From contig WNNJ02000202.1 of assembly GCA_012934845.2 (NCBI GenBank), positions 1-64,000 of the forward strand: DNA of 64,000 nt, in the 5' to 3' direction. The DNA comes from Pomphorhynchus laevis (taxonomy: Eukaryota; Acanthocephala; Palaeacanthocephala; Echinorhynchida; Pomphorhynchidae). Below the pieces are notes generated by a model. That model had not been told where the DNA came from. It searched no databases and saw only the letters and a program-made list of their open reading frames with translations. Positions 32,405-43,300 of the stretch are shown one piece after another (position 1 is the first letter of the stretch; every line of letters starts with the position of its first letter). Both the position numbers and the translations under genes were made by a program.

Positions 32405-32490
32405 AAGAATTATTGATGCTGGATCAAAGAAAGAAGGGAAATGTTATTTGATATTTCGCTAACTTCTGTTTCACTAACTTGGCATTTGTA
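32405..32490 (-). mobile_element. Family B repeat, truncated inside the ribozyme
   Basis: The minus strand shows AACAGAAGTTAGCGAAATAT followed by the GATCCAGC flank. The CTGAAGA half is missing because the match stops in the middle of stem II. Confidence 0.6.
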
Positions 32491-34439
32491 AATATTCTGC
32501 TTTCTGTCTGTGACACAGACAAAAATTTGAAAATAAAATGTCCTCATTTTGTCATTAAAATAATAAAAGAATTCTTATTCGTCGCTACATCAATACGACT
32601 TATTAAGCTAAAATATTGAACTAAAAATTAAATTTTTAATAAAATTTAATAATCATATTAAATTTTAATTAATTTATAATTAATAAAATACGATAATTTT
32701 TAAATAATTTAAAATATAATTTTAAATTATTTAGATTTAAAATAATTTTTATTTTAAAAACAAAATTATTTAAATAATTATTTTTATATTAAAAATTATT
32801 TTTTATTATCCTATTGGATAATAAATAATATAAAATAATATTATAAATATTAATTTTTTATGATAAATATCATAACTATTAAATAGTAGAGTCCTGCTGT
32901 ATTAAGAATAGAACAATACCTGTGACGATAATGTCGTGCCACAACCAGAATAATTTCAGCTAACAGATGCAATCAAGTTCAATCAAATATTTAATAATAT
33001 TAAATATTTATATTTAAGTTTATATTTAATATTCGTACATATTGTTTTACGATTATGCTTTAAATTTTTTATTTACCGTTCTTTCTAAGTTGGCTGTGTC
33101 GTCGACGTCTTGATTTAGAAAATTTTCTGATTGGGTACTGACTTGAATCATCATCTAAAAATAATCAAGAAAATAATCAAGAAACATATGACACATGCTG
33201 TTTTAATTATTTAATTATTTAAATAATTATTTAATTATTATTTTAATTGATAATTATTTTAATTTTTGTGTGATATAGTTTTATTTATTTTTAAAAAGTA
33301 TCAAAACATCGAATCATCTCTTTTTGATATTTCATATTTGTCTAGATATACGATGTAATTAATTCTTAAAAAGCCGGTTCTCCGCTAGAACCAGCAAATT
33401 GACCCTGCACGTAATAGGAAGCATTTAAAAAAACAGTCTTTATTACATTCGATAAGCGAAACTGGCATTCATCGAAGGTACAGACCATAATCAAAAAATG
33501 TCAACAAAATATTCAGTTAAATATTATTTTAAAGCAAAATGTTTAGATGGAAATACTTAGCTATTAATATAGAAAATAAAACACGTGGATCATCGAGAAA
33601 AAATTTATAAAAGTTTGATAATATACATAACGCAGGAAGTATCGAAAATACCGACCCATAACACAAATTTTATTTTACAATAACTTTTTATTCACGTGGT
33701 AAAAATGCAGAACATTTGCTATTTATAGTACGAAAAATGCAACTCATAAGTTCAATGTGATTTCACATGGAATTGAAACACAAATTTGTGTTCACTTTTT
33801 TTAGTTGTGGCTTTATATTTATCTAAATGTACTCTTTATTTATTCTAATATTGGCCAAAGCATGAAGGCTACTGTGTTTTATCTCGAGAATAATAAATAA
33901 AGCTACAATAATCTAAAATAACACTTCATTTAAAATCAACACTTTACAATTGCGTCTGGAAATAGTCGCGAGGAAAAGTGTATGTTCTTTGAAAATAAAG
34001 AGGATATATATCCTATATCTCCTTCATCCAGAGAAATAGAAAAACTTCGAGTTTATGGAAACATATTGATGTCAAGCTTTATAATTATGCATTTATATTA
34101 GAGTTCAATTGTTACGTAGCACGTTATATGCTTGATGAGGATAAATGCACTGCGCGACCGGCTTTCAGCCTCTCGTTTATTAATTATAGTTCAATTATCT
34201 ATTAAGCTTTGTCTAACTATGATTAAAGGCAATTAATATAATTGACCAAATTAGTCGCAAATTAATCTTTACTTAATTCTGTAAATGTTTCAAATATATA
34301 TGCAGTATAATAAGGTATAATCGCCTATGGGAAGATTTATCTTTATCAATAGAGGAAAGAAAGTATTTCGGATGTCTTTTAAATGCTCATCTTCCGACAC
34401 ATATGTGCTATCGCGTATCAATGAGTAATATTTATCATC

Positions 34440-35500
34440 GATTTATTTATCAAATAAATCGATAAATTTAAAAGTAGGGACATCTATATTTAGACAAGTA
34501 AAAGGTGTTCCAATGGGTGGTAATAGTAGCCCAATTATAGCTGACTTGTTTTTAAGCTTTATAGAATATGAATTTGTTCATAACTGTGTAAAAACTAAAT
34601 CTAAACAATATAAATATATGAAATATATGTTCCGATACATTGATGATATATGTGTCTTTCACTCTGATAATTTTTATTCTATTAGTGAGCACATTTATCC
34701 AGAAAGCCTTATTCTTAACAAAACCAATATTAATGATAAAGAATGTATATAAATTGATATGAACATTAAATTAAAATCAATTAAAACTACTATTAATTTA
34801 TATCGTAAAGATGACATATTTAAATTTACAAGGAACATATTTTTGCATGAAGATTCATGCATACCATATAATATAAAATATAATACATTAAATAATGAAA
34901 TTTTAAGAATTGCAACAATATGTAATGATATTGGCTTTCTTCAAAATCATTTAAATAATTTAATAGATACATATTTTAAACTAGGTTACTATAAAAATAA
35001 CCATCAAGCAGAAAATAGTAAAATATATAAATCAACACAATAATATAAAGAATAAATTTAAACTCTTAAGTGGCAAATTTTTATGGATGGATAATAAATA
35101 ATATACTTTGCATTAGAATAAGATACTAGATAGTTTTATCAGAGGAAATACATCATTAGCATGTATTTGGCCCCGCTGCTATGTTGGGTAGAGGAGTTAG
35201 GGGCCGAAACCTGATAGCATAGCAGTTCCTCCTGATGACCTCTAATTCTTATTCTGATACAACGTCTGTTATTTATTAGTCAATTCATAAAAATGACGTT
35301 TATTTTAAATTTCATTTTTTTAACTTGATTTAAATTATAGAAAATCTAAAAACAATTTTTAATTTTATTATTTAATTATTAAATTTTGATTTAGCATTAT
35401 TATGTTTTGTTTATTTTATAATTATATAACAATACGTAGACTCAGTTAGCTGATTTAATTATTTATTTTATAATTATATTAAATACGTAGACTCAGTTAG
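34440..35500 (+). mobile_element. Penelope-like element, best-preserved 3' half
   Basis: Reads RT palm [20 protein letters not shown] and [10 protein letters not shown] (34513 on), a TAA in place of a Tyr codon at about 34750, then DMNIKLKSIKTTINLY to the RT end (34759-35043, with a late frameshift). The untranslated tail follows, with GGCCCC, CTGCTATG, GGGGCC, GAAACC, CATAGCAG and CTGATGA between about 35168 and 35237. The element ends near two copies of CGTAGACTCAGTTAGCTGAT. No GIY-YIG endonuclease follows the RT. It is truncated at its 5' end within the RT. Confidence 0.88.
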
Positions 35501-36390
35501 CTGATTTAATCTTTGTTACTAATTTAGAATTAATTAAATTCACCTTAGACCGGAGATTTATTTAATCCCAGCCTGTATTCAATTAAATTGGCGCAATCAA
35601 CGTTACATTGTAAGGTTTAGAGACTATATCTTAAATGGTCACCATGCAAAATTTGACAGAATCTGAAAAAAAAATCGTGTCGTTCCAGGTTCTATGGACA
35701 ACCTGTAATGTCAACTTTACTATACGTTCTATTGTGCCCGCACCAATTGATTTTAATGATCAATTGCTCATTAAAATATCTTTTTATGATTACACACTTC
35801 ATTTTGCTGTATATTTGCAATTCTATTTTGCCCGAACCAAAAGGTGAATTTACCATTTCTTTTGTGATATTTATCTTTAAATTAATTAATCATCAACTAA
35901 TCAATTCAAATTAAAATTAAAGTCATCAATTATTTAAGTACATATTCTCAATGATAAAATTTTCTCTTTCTATAATTGAAACTCTTTCAATTTTTTATCT
36001 TTTAAATCTGCATGGCATTAAGAGGTTACAAAAGTGGTTCGATAATTTTGTAAAAATATTAATAGACATTGCTCAATTGTAAAAAATATTTACCATTTCT
36101 TTTGTGATATTGTCGATTTACTGGATATTTTCGGATATACATGGATTCGCTTGAAACATCGTTTACATCGTAACGATTGTTCCGACGCCCTAATAAATTA
36201 TCAGAGATTAAAAATATTGCAGATACAAAAATAAAATTTTAACCTTCGATTACAGTTGATGTTAACATATAAATATAAAATTTAAAAATACAAAAAATGA
36301 TTTTTTGATAATGGATAACAAAAACTTTTGATTGTATATCGACAATATTAAAATTGGATATCAAAAATATAAATATTTAATATTTTTGGC
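35501..36390. other. Intergenic, AT-rich
   Basis: Short open frames around 35635-35914 have no recognisable motif, and I treat them as chance. Nothing else supported. Confidence 0.4.
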
Positions 36391-36394
36391 AATT

Positions 36395-36840
36395 ATTACA
36401 CTGCAACTTCTACACTGAAATTCTCTATATATAGAGAAAAGCAGATAGGTGTAATAGACAGTCCTGGTTGAATCAAACCTCTAATTTATTTATTGGTCCT
36501 GCGAGGATCCCAGGCGGCGGTGCTGTTTCCTTTGTAATATATTATATTCGTCATTTAGTGATCCCGCTGATATCTATTACACTGAAAAGAATTCACTGCA
36601 TTGCACTGACTTCGGAAGCGCAAGCTACGTCATGCAATTAGCATTTGGTGAATTCTTTCTGCTTTAATCTATATATAGTATGTTTTTCATGTGTATACAC
36701 TGTATTGCTGCAACTGATGAGGCTTCTCAAAGCCGAAACGGTACGCCGTCTTGCAGTGTAGAAGCATGAAATTCTCTATATATAGAGAAAAGCAGATAGG
36801 TGTAATAGACAGTCTTGGCAGAATCAAACCTTTAGTAATT
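36395..36840 (+). mobile_element. Retrozyme-like tandem repeat, ~351-bp unit
   Basis: The phrase GAAATTCTCTATATATAGAG, followed by AAAAGCAGATAGGTGTAATA and GACAGTC, occurs at 36417 and again at 36768, a spacing of 351 bp. The joint between the two copies contains a complete hammerhead (36708-36756). The unit has no coding capacity. A third partial copy is at 38734-38840. Non-coding, hammerhead-bounded tandem units of this size match what is known as retrozymes. Confidence 0.78.
36708..36756 (+). ncRNA. Hammerhead ribozyme, type I, all parts intact
   Basis: Stem I: CTGCAA (36708-36713) with TTGCAG (36751-36756), 6 perfect pairs. Core CTGATGA (36714-36720). Stem II: GGCTT-CTCA-AAGCC, 5 perfect pairs. 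GAAA (36735-36738). Stem III: ACGG-TACG-CCGT, 4 perfect pairs. Cleavage triplet GUC ending at 36750. Every conserved hammerhead residue is present and in canonical order, so RNA copied from the plus strand here is predicted to cut itself between 36750 and 36751. Extended pairing outside stem I is not needed. Confidence 0.92.
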
Positions 36841-36924
36841 CTGTATTGTTGAATCAATTTGATTACTTTTAAAGTTATACTTAAAAGTTATTACTTTTAA
36901 AGTTATCATTATGTTTTCCTCACA

Positions 36925-37260
36925 AGGAGAAATCACACAAGGCAGCATTCTATATATCTTCATCAGATCAAGAAATAGAACCGAATTATTCTCCCAATAT
37001 TCAAAGACGCTACGTATGCCCAGGCATCCTATGTGGGACGACAATATTCCACAACGGTAGACGCGCTTCGCTCTGATGGCGCTCATCAATACCGTGACTT
37101 CTATAATCATCTATAGACACCTTAACACACGCTTAAACAGTGTTTAAAGTTCGAAAAGCAGAACTACCCTTAATCTAAATCATCAAAGGAATTTGGCATA
37201 AGCTCTGTGCATGACAGTACGTATTGAAAATTAGCGACTTTGAATATTGCGAGTATAATG
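36925..37260 (-). mobile_element. Family A hammerhead-bearing repeat
   Basis: Same orientation and content as 5285-5720. The ribozyme-like motif at 37054-37095 (minus) has ACGGTA/TACCGT stem I intact but TTGATGA for CTGATGA and GAAG for GAAA, so it should be inactive. The cleavage triplet is GUC. Confidence 0.8.
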
Positions 37261-37394
37261 CAGTTATATTTCTTTGTCTGGTGAATAAATATTTAACGCT
37301 GCCTGGTGTTTATGCCTCTTTGTAGGGACAACAGTGATATATTTATAAATAGACTATTGGGTGTCCCAGGGCAGGTGTAACAACAAATTATATA

Positions 37395-37812
37395 TTATAT
37401 ATTTGTATACTTGAAAGTGTCCCTGTAAAACAGCAATTCTATGGTTAAACTACAATACACACTGCCATGCACAGAGCTTATGCTAAATTTCCTATGATGA
37501 TCAGATTAAGGGTAGTTCTGCTTTTCGAGCTTTGAACACTGTTTAAGCGTGTGTTAAGGTGCTTATAAATTATTATTGAAGCCACGGTACTGATGGGCTC
37601 CGTAAGAGAGAAACGCGTCTACCGTTGTTAAAGTTTGTCGTCACACATAGGATGACTGGGCATCCGTAGCGACTTTGAATATTGCGAGAATAATTCGGTT
37701 CTATATCTTAGTCTGATGAAGATATATAGAATGCTGCTAGGTGTTTATGCCTCCTTATGGGGAAAACATAATGATTTATTTATAAATACACCATTGGGTT
37801 GTCCCAGGGCAG
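37395..37812 (+). mobile_element. Family A hammerhead-bearing repeat, opposite orientation
   Basis: Reverse-complement relative of 36925-37260, so the two form a large inverted pair. The ribozyme-like motif at 37584-37625 has ACGGTA/TACCGT, CTGATGG (last A changed), stem II mostly kept, GAAA and GCGUC. It runs directly into the long palindrome at 37812. Confidence 0.8.
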
Positions 37813-38444
37813 ATGTAACATCAAATTATATATAATAGTATTGCATGGATGTGCTGAGTATACAACGGTCCAGGATTTCTTACGAAATACGGCATTTATA
37901 CTATATGGTGTTGCTTGATAGACTGGACTTCGATTCACGACTTTCAGTCACCATGTCACTTCTAGACGACCAATGAGTACCCGGCAACACTCATCAGTAG
38001 AATGAAGTACTCACTGGCCGTTTCGGTTGCCTGTGTGACATTGTGAATAAAGACGTTTATACCTGCCGTATCCATTAAGGATCCAACGAGTGCAGCGACA
38101 ATTCAGCAACATCATCGGCCTAGTGTTTAAGGATGGTCCGCACAGCAATTCGATCTGGTTAAGAGCGTAAGCCTCAGCCAATTAAGCAAAGTGTCGGAAA
38201 CGCCTTTATTCACAATGTCACACAGGCAACCGAAACGGCCAGTGAGTACTTCATTCTACTGATGAGTGTTGCCGAGTACTCATTGGTCGTCTAGAAGTGA
38301 CATGGTGACTGAAAGTCGTGAATCGAAGTCCAGTCTATCAAGCAACACCATATAGTATAAATGCCGTATTTCGTAAGAAATCCTGGACCGTTGTATACTC
38401 AGCACATCCATGCAATACTATTATATATAATTTGATGTTACATC
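37812..38444. repeat. Near-perfect long palindrome, 247-bp arms, 139-bp loop
   Basis: Positions sum to a constant 76256 along the whole arm, so there are no indels between 37812-38058 and 38198-38444. I found only two mismatches (38053/38203, and one in GAGTACCC versus GAGTACTC). The central 139 bp are not repeated. No reading frame fills it. The arms contain CCGAAACGG and CTGATGAGTG, but in the reverse of hammerhead order. Confidence 0.95.
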
Positions 38445-38733
38445 AAATTATATGATTTTACTCGATTCTTGATTTGTTTAACGATTTATTTGAAAGCAGC
38501 CTCGATGGGCTATCGAGTACAATATATATACCAATATATACAATATATACTATATATAGTATATATACAAAATATATACGTGTACCATCATTATATATAT
38601 TCTGTACTTTACTAGTTTACTAATCACATATATTGTAAATTTGAATTTAAATAATGGATCCTAATCATCAATTTAACGAAAATTTAATTATATATAGTTT
38701 ACTCAGCACATCCGTGTACCACCATTATATATA

Positions 38734-38845
38734 TTGCAGTGTAGAAACATGAAATTCTCTTTATTTAGAGGAGCAAATAGTAAAATAGACAGTCCTGGTT
38801 GAATCAAACATCTAATTTATTGGTCTTCTGAGGATTCCAATCAGC
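38734..38845 (+). mobile_element. Retrozyme-like unit, third partial copy
   Basis: Starts TTGCAGTGTAGAAACATGAA and matches the 36.4/36.75-kb units through GACAGTCCTGGTTGAATCAA and TTATTGGTC. Its left edge coincides with the base after the predicted cleavage site of the 36708-36756 ribozyme. The sequence to its left (TATATA) is unrelated. Confidence 0.75.
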
Positions 38846-39980
38846 GGATTAGTATATGAAACATTATGCATTAATTTTGATATTTTTAAGGCATTCTTAC
38901 TTCAACATCTTATTGGAACACTTTTTAAGGTACAAATAAATCACAAAATATGAAATATAATTAGCTGAGAATATTATCGAAAACAAAAATTTATAAAGGC
39001 CATTAAAATCGCGAAAAGGTCTATGGTCATAAAATTTCACCTGAGTCCACAGCAGTAACTCAGCGAGTATCCACAAAAGATACATGAATTGTAAAATAAT
39101 ATTCAAGTACTTACAAATGTGCTAAGTAAATTTTTTAAAACAAAATTTAATGACAGTAATTACGTTTTCAGCGTTCACTTCATTTTAATTATTATTCAAC
39201 TGGCTAAGTAAACTTAATTCAAAAACTGATTGGTTATTGCAATCCCCGAATACCAGATCATTTCATGAAGTGTATAATAACTTTTTAATAAAAATTCTAA
39301 AAGTAATTTAGTTGTCATTAATTTTGTAACTCAAAGCTTTCGACGTTTTAGCATTTGAAGTATTTAGCATTTGAAGAACATTACCGAGTTTAGTCAAGTG
39401 TAGATTAAATTAAGTATTAGTTTTTAAATAAATAAAAATTGAATTGTTATTAGCAATTCAAAAAAGATTGTTATTCTAGGGAAATAAGCTCTATTTAGCT
39501 AAAAACCTTTAGATAAAAGATCGTGTCAAATGTACACAGTCCTTGTTGTTTTATCTAAACAATCTTTACTTGTTGTTCTCTTAAGAAATTGGCATGAATA
39601 TTGTAATATTTTCAGAGAATATTATGGAAATACAACAATCTTAACAATACATATAGCATTTGTTTTAATATATTAAAACAAATGCTATAACTTGAATGTA
39701 GAACAATATGATAAACTATATAATTAAGATGAATGACACAATTGTGTCATTCAACTATATTAAAGTTGTCGAAGCTGCTAAAGAACATAAGCCAACTTTT
39801 ATAACAAATTCTATGAAACCCGTTTTGCCATCATTATGGTTAGGCAGACTGCAAACCAAAATAAAAAACGCAAAAACTAAAATTAAAAAATAAAAATATG
39901 AGCATAAATACTAAACCCATAATCTTCTTCCATTTCAAATATATAGTTATTATAGGAACGAAGAAGAAAATATCCTTTAT
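38846..39980. other. Intergenic, AT-rich
   Basis: An open frame at 39708-39893 (61 codons, lysine-rich end) has no recognisable motif or splice context. Nothing else is supported before the inverted repeat at 39985. Confidence 0.4.
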
Positions 39981-39984
39981 TAGA

Positions 39985-40150
39985 TAAAAATTCTATATTT
40001 CGATAGCTCCTGCTATCATCATCAGGATTACAAAAAAAGTGTTTCACCTTTTATTACAAAAAATATGAAACATTTTCTTTTGTAATCGTGATGATAGCAA
40101 GAGCTATCGAAATATAGAATTTTTATCGAATAGAGGATATTTTCTTTTTC
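39985..40150. repeat. Inverted repeat with family C hammerhead on the minus strand
   Basis: Left arm (39985-40030) and right arm (40078-40145) are reverse complements around TCTATATTTCGATAGCTC. The minus-strand core is intact: CTGATGA (40025-40019), GATAGC-AGGA-GCTATC (perfect stem II), GAAA (40001-39998), UAUA giving an AUA triplet. The plus-strand partner has lost part of CTGATGA but keeps the stem and GAAA. Stem I is weak. Confidence 0.7.
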
Positions 40151-40362
40151 GTTCCTGTAATAACTATATAAAAATATGAGCTTTAAAATACAAAATGTGA
40201 AATATTTCAAAGACTTGTCATGGAATAAATGCCTTAGTAAATGGGAAACATAATAAGAATTAAATTCATAATGAAAAAAACACAACATATTGATCGCGGT
40301 TGCTGATCGATAAATCTTAAAAAATTCTAAACTGCAGAGTTAAAACATTATGAACGGAAAAA

Positions 40363-43300
40363 TCAGAAAACAATAATCCTACTTGCAACTGATCTTCGTT
40401 GGTTTCTATTTGGATGTAAATATTCAGGGGAATGTTTCAGATTTTGTACATCTCTGCTTACCATATTAAAATTATTTGCAACCAAGTGTGATGTTACAGG
40501 CAGCAAAGTTGATGAAAAGTTGCTAGCGTTTAAAAATGTTGATGATACAGGCATATATGTAGGCAACAAAGTTGAAAAATTGGTGGAATCATCCGAGGTG
40601 TTAATTGAATAATCTGATGAAGAAGACACATTGCTATCAAAATTAGAAGAGTAAACCGATCTGCTTGGTTCTTGGGATGAATATACAAGGTTTTGCGTTG
40701 CTGTTTGATCGCTAATAAGTGAAGACGATGAATATCCCTCAACATCTATTGATGAAGACGGATATCCATTGATCATTGGTGATATTGATTCTACGGCTTC
40801 AGTAGATATTTGTGATGGCATTCCATTTGTTTGAGCGACAGAATTCAATTGGATAGGTTCCTGTGATGCATATCCTGACCTTGTACTTGAAGATTGATCA
40901 CTACTAGAAAAATACGATTGATATCCATTATCCAGTGGTGATACCGATTGTCCTTCTTCAGTGAATATTTGAGATGAACTTGTATGTGATGACATCGATT
41001 GTCCGGTTTCAGTAGCTAATTGTGATGACGTTATAATTGTCTGAGAAGAAACAGATGGATCAAAACCACTTGATTCTTGTGGTGAAAATACGTCTTTTAC
41101 AGTTGATTGATCGCTTTGTATTGTGGATTCGTAATTGTCCGTTTTATAAATGGAAGGATTTTCAATTTTTTCTTTTATGGAGGATGGCACCATCTCAGTA
41201 GAAAAATGTGTTGTTTGATTATTTTTGTTAATTTTTATAAAAACAGCGTCAGTTGGTTCTACATGAAAAACATCAAATGTTTCAGTGGTTGGCATATCTG
41301 AACTAGCTTTCGTTGAGGAAAAATAATCGCTGACTAATCCTGGAGACGTCAAAGTTTTAAATAGTGTAAATGACATTCCTGACGTCTGTTGAAAAGTATT
41401 TTGCTCAGAAGTAAGAGGCTCCGATATTCTAATGCCTTGCGTTGCAGATTGATTAATGCCTTCCGTTGCAGATTGCCTGGCATCGGTAGATTCATGTGAT
41501 GACAGCTCAGTTGTTCCTAAATCAAAAGTATGAACGGATCCTTTTGGTTCATGAGACGAATAGACGGAGCTTTGAGTTGTGGATTGATCGGCACTGATTG
41601 AGGAAGATGAATATTCATGAGCAGTTGGTGATACTGATTGCCCAGCACTATTAGCTTTATGTGATGACAGATCAGTTGTCTCAAAATCAGAAGTATGAAC
41701 CGACCCGGTGTGTTCTTGGGATGAATATCCAGAGCTTTGCATTGTAGATTGATCGCTGGCAGTTGACGACGATGGATATACACTGACAGTTGGTGATACT
41801 GATTGCCTGGCATCAGTAGATTCATGTGATGACAGCTCAGTTGTCACTAAATCAGAAGTATGAATTAATCCTCTTGGTTCCTGCGACGAATATACGGGGC
41901 TTTGCATTGTGGATTGATCAGTATCGATTGAAGAAGATGAATATGCATAAGCAGTTGGCGGTACTGATTGTCCAGCATCAGTTGCTTTATGTGATGACAA
42001 ATCAGTTGTCTCAAAATCAGAAGTGTGAACCAATCCTCTTGGTTCTTGCGACGAATATACAGAGCTTTGCATTGTGGATTGATCGCTGGCAGTTGACGAC
42101 GATGGATATACACTGACAGCGAGTGATACTGATTGCCTGGCATCGGTAGATTCATGTGATGACAGCTCAGTTGTCTCTAAATCAGAAGTATGAACCGATC
42201 CTTTTGGTTCCTGAGACGAATAGACGAAGCTTTGACTTGTGGATTGATCGGCACCGATTGAAGAAGATGAATATTCATGAGATGTTGGTGATACTGATTG
42301 TCCAGCATCAGTAGCTTTATGTGATGACAGATCACTTGTCTCAAAATCAGAAGTATGAACCAATCCTCTTGGTTCTTGCGACGAATATACGGGGCTTTGC
42401 ATTGTGGATTGATCAGTATCGATTGAAGAAGATAAATATTCATGAGCAGTTGGCGGTACTGATTGTCCAGCATCAGTTGCTTTATGTGATGACAAATCAG
42501 TTGTCTCAAAATCAGAAGTGTGAACCGACCCGGTTTGTTCATGGGATGAATATCCATAGCTTTGCATTGTAGATTGATCGCTGGCAGTTGACGACGATGG
42601 ATATACACTGACAGTTAGTGATACTGATTGCCTGGCATCAGTAGATTCATGTGATGACAGCTCAGTTGTCCCTAAATCAGAAGTATGAACCAATCCTCTT
42701 GGTTCCTGCGACGAATAGACGGAGCTTTGACTTGTGGATTGATCGGCACCGATTGAAGAAGATAAATATTCATGAGATGTTGGTGATACTGATAATACAG
42801 CATCAGTAGCTTTATGTGATGACAGATCACTTGTCTCAAAATCAGAAGTGTGAACCAATCCTCTTGGTTCTTGCGACGAATATACGGAGCTTTGCATTGT
42901 GGATTGATCGCTGGCAGTTGACGACGATGGATATACACTGACAGCGAGTGATACTGATTGCCTGACATCGGTAGATTCATGTGATGACAGCTCAGTTGTC
43001 CCTAAATCAGAAGTATGAACCGATCCTTTTGGTTCCTGAGACGAATAGACGGAGCTTTGACTTGTGGATTGATCGGCACCGATTGAAGAAGATGAATATT
43101 CATGAGATGTTGGTGATACTGATTGTCCAGCATCAGTAGCTATATGTGATGACAGATCACTTGTCTCAAAATCAGAAGTATGAACCAATCCTCTTGGTTC
43201 CTGCGACGAATATACGGGGCTTTGCATTGTGGATTGATCAGTATCGATTGAAGAAGATAAATATTCATGAGCAGTTGGCGGTACTGATTGTCCAGCATCA

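Larger units (their letters stand above)
27061..34430. other. 7.4-kb gene-poor AT-rich stretch
   Basis: No convincing gene. 27270-27730 is locally GC- and purine-rich; its minus strand weakly resembles a LINE coding region (MRTKRNFFWRT, KSYWKILN), but stops interrupt it. 28050-28150 has A/T-rich hairpins around AACATTTCTT and GAAATTCTTTTCATAGAATTTC. 29331-29470 is a 66-bp direct duplication starting GGGAGAATCGATTTGAGA. 30745-32480 holds family B repeats. The rest shows nothing I can name. Confidence 0.5.

Noticed and set aside
35200-35240. Linear hammerhead in the PLE tail
   Set aside because: Same reversed order of boxes, and the two bases next to GAAA do not pair with those after CTGATGA. 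Kept only as a possible pseudoknot.
35635-35914. Two overlapping plus-strand open frames
   Set aside because: No recognisable domain, and overlapping in different frames.
38198-38300. Hammerhead in the long palindrome (CCGAAACGG and CTGATGAGTG with a GTTGCC/GGCAAC pairing)
   Set aside because: The boxes are in the order GAAA then CTGATGA. A permuted type II fold would need stem III and stem I hairpins in the 23 nt between them, and I could not find these or a valid NUH.
39708-39893. 61-codon open frame
   Set aside because: No motif, no splice context, and length expected by chance; left uncalled.
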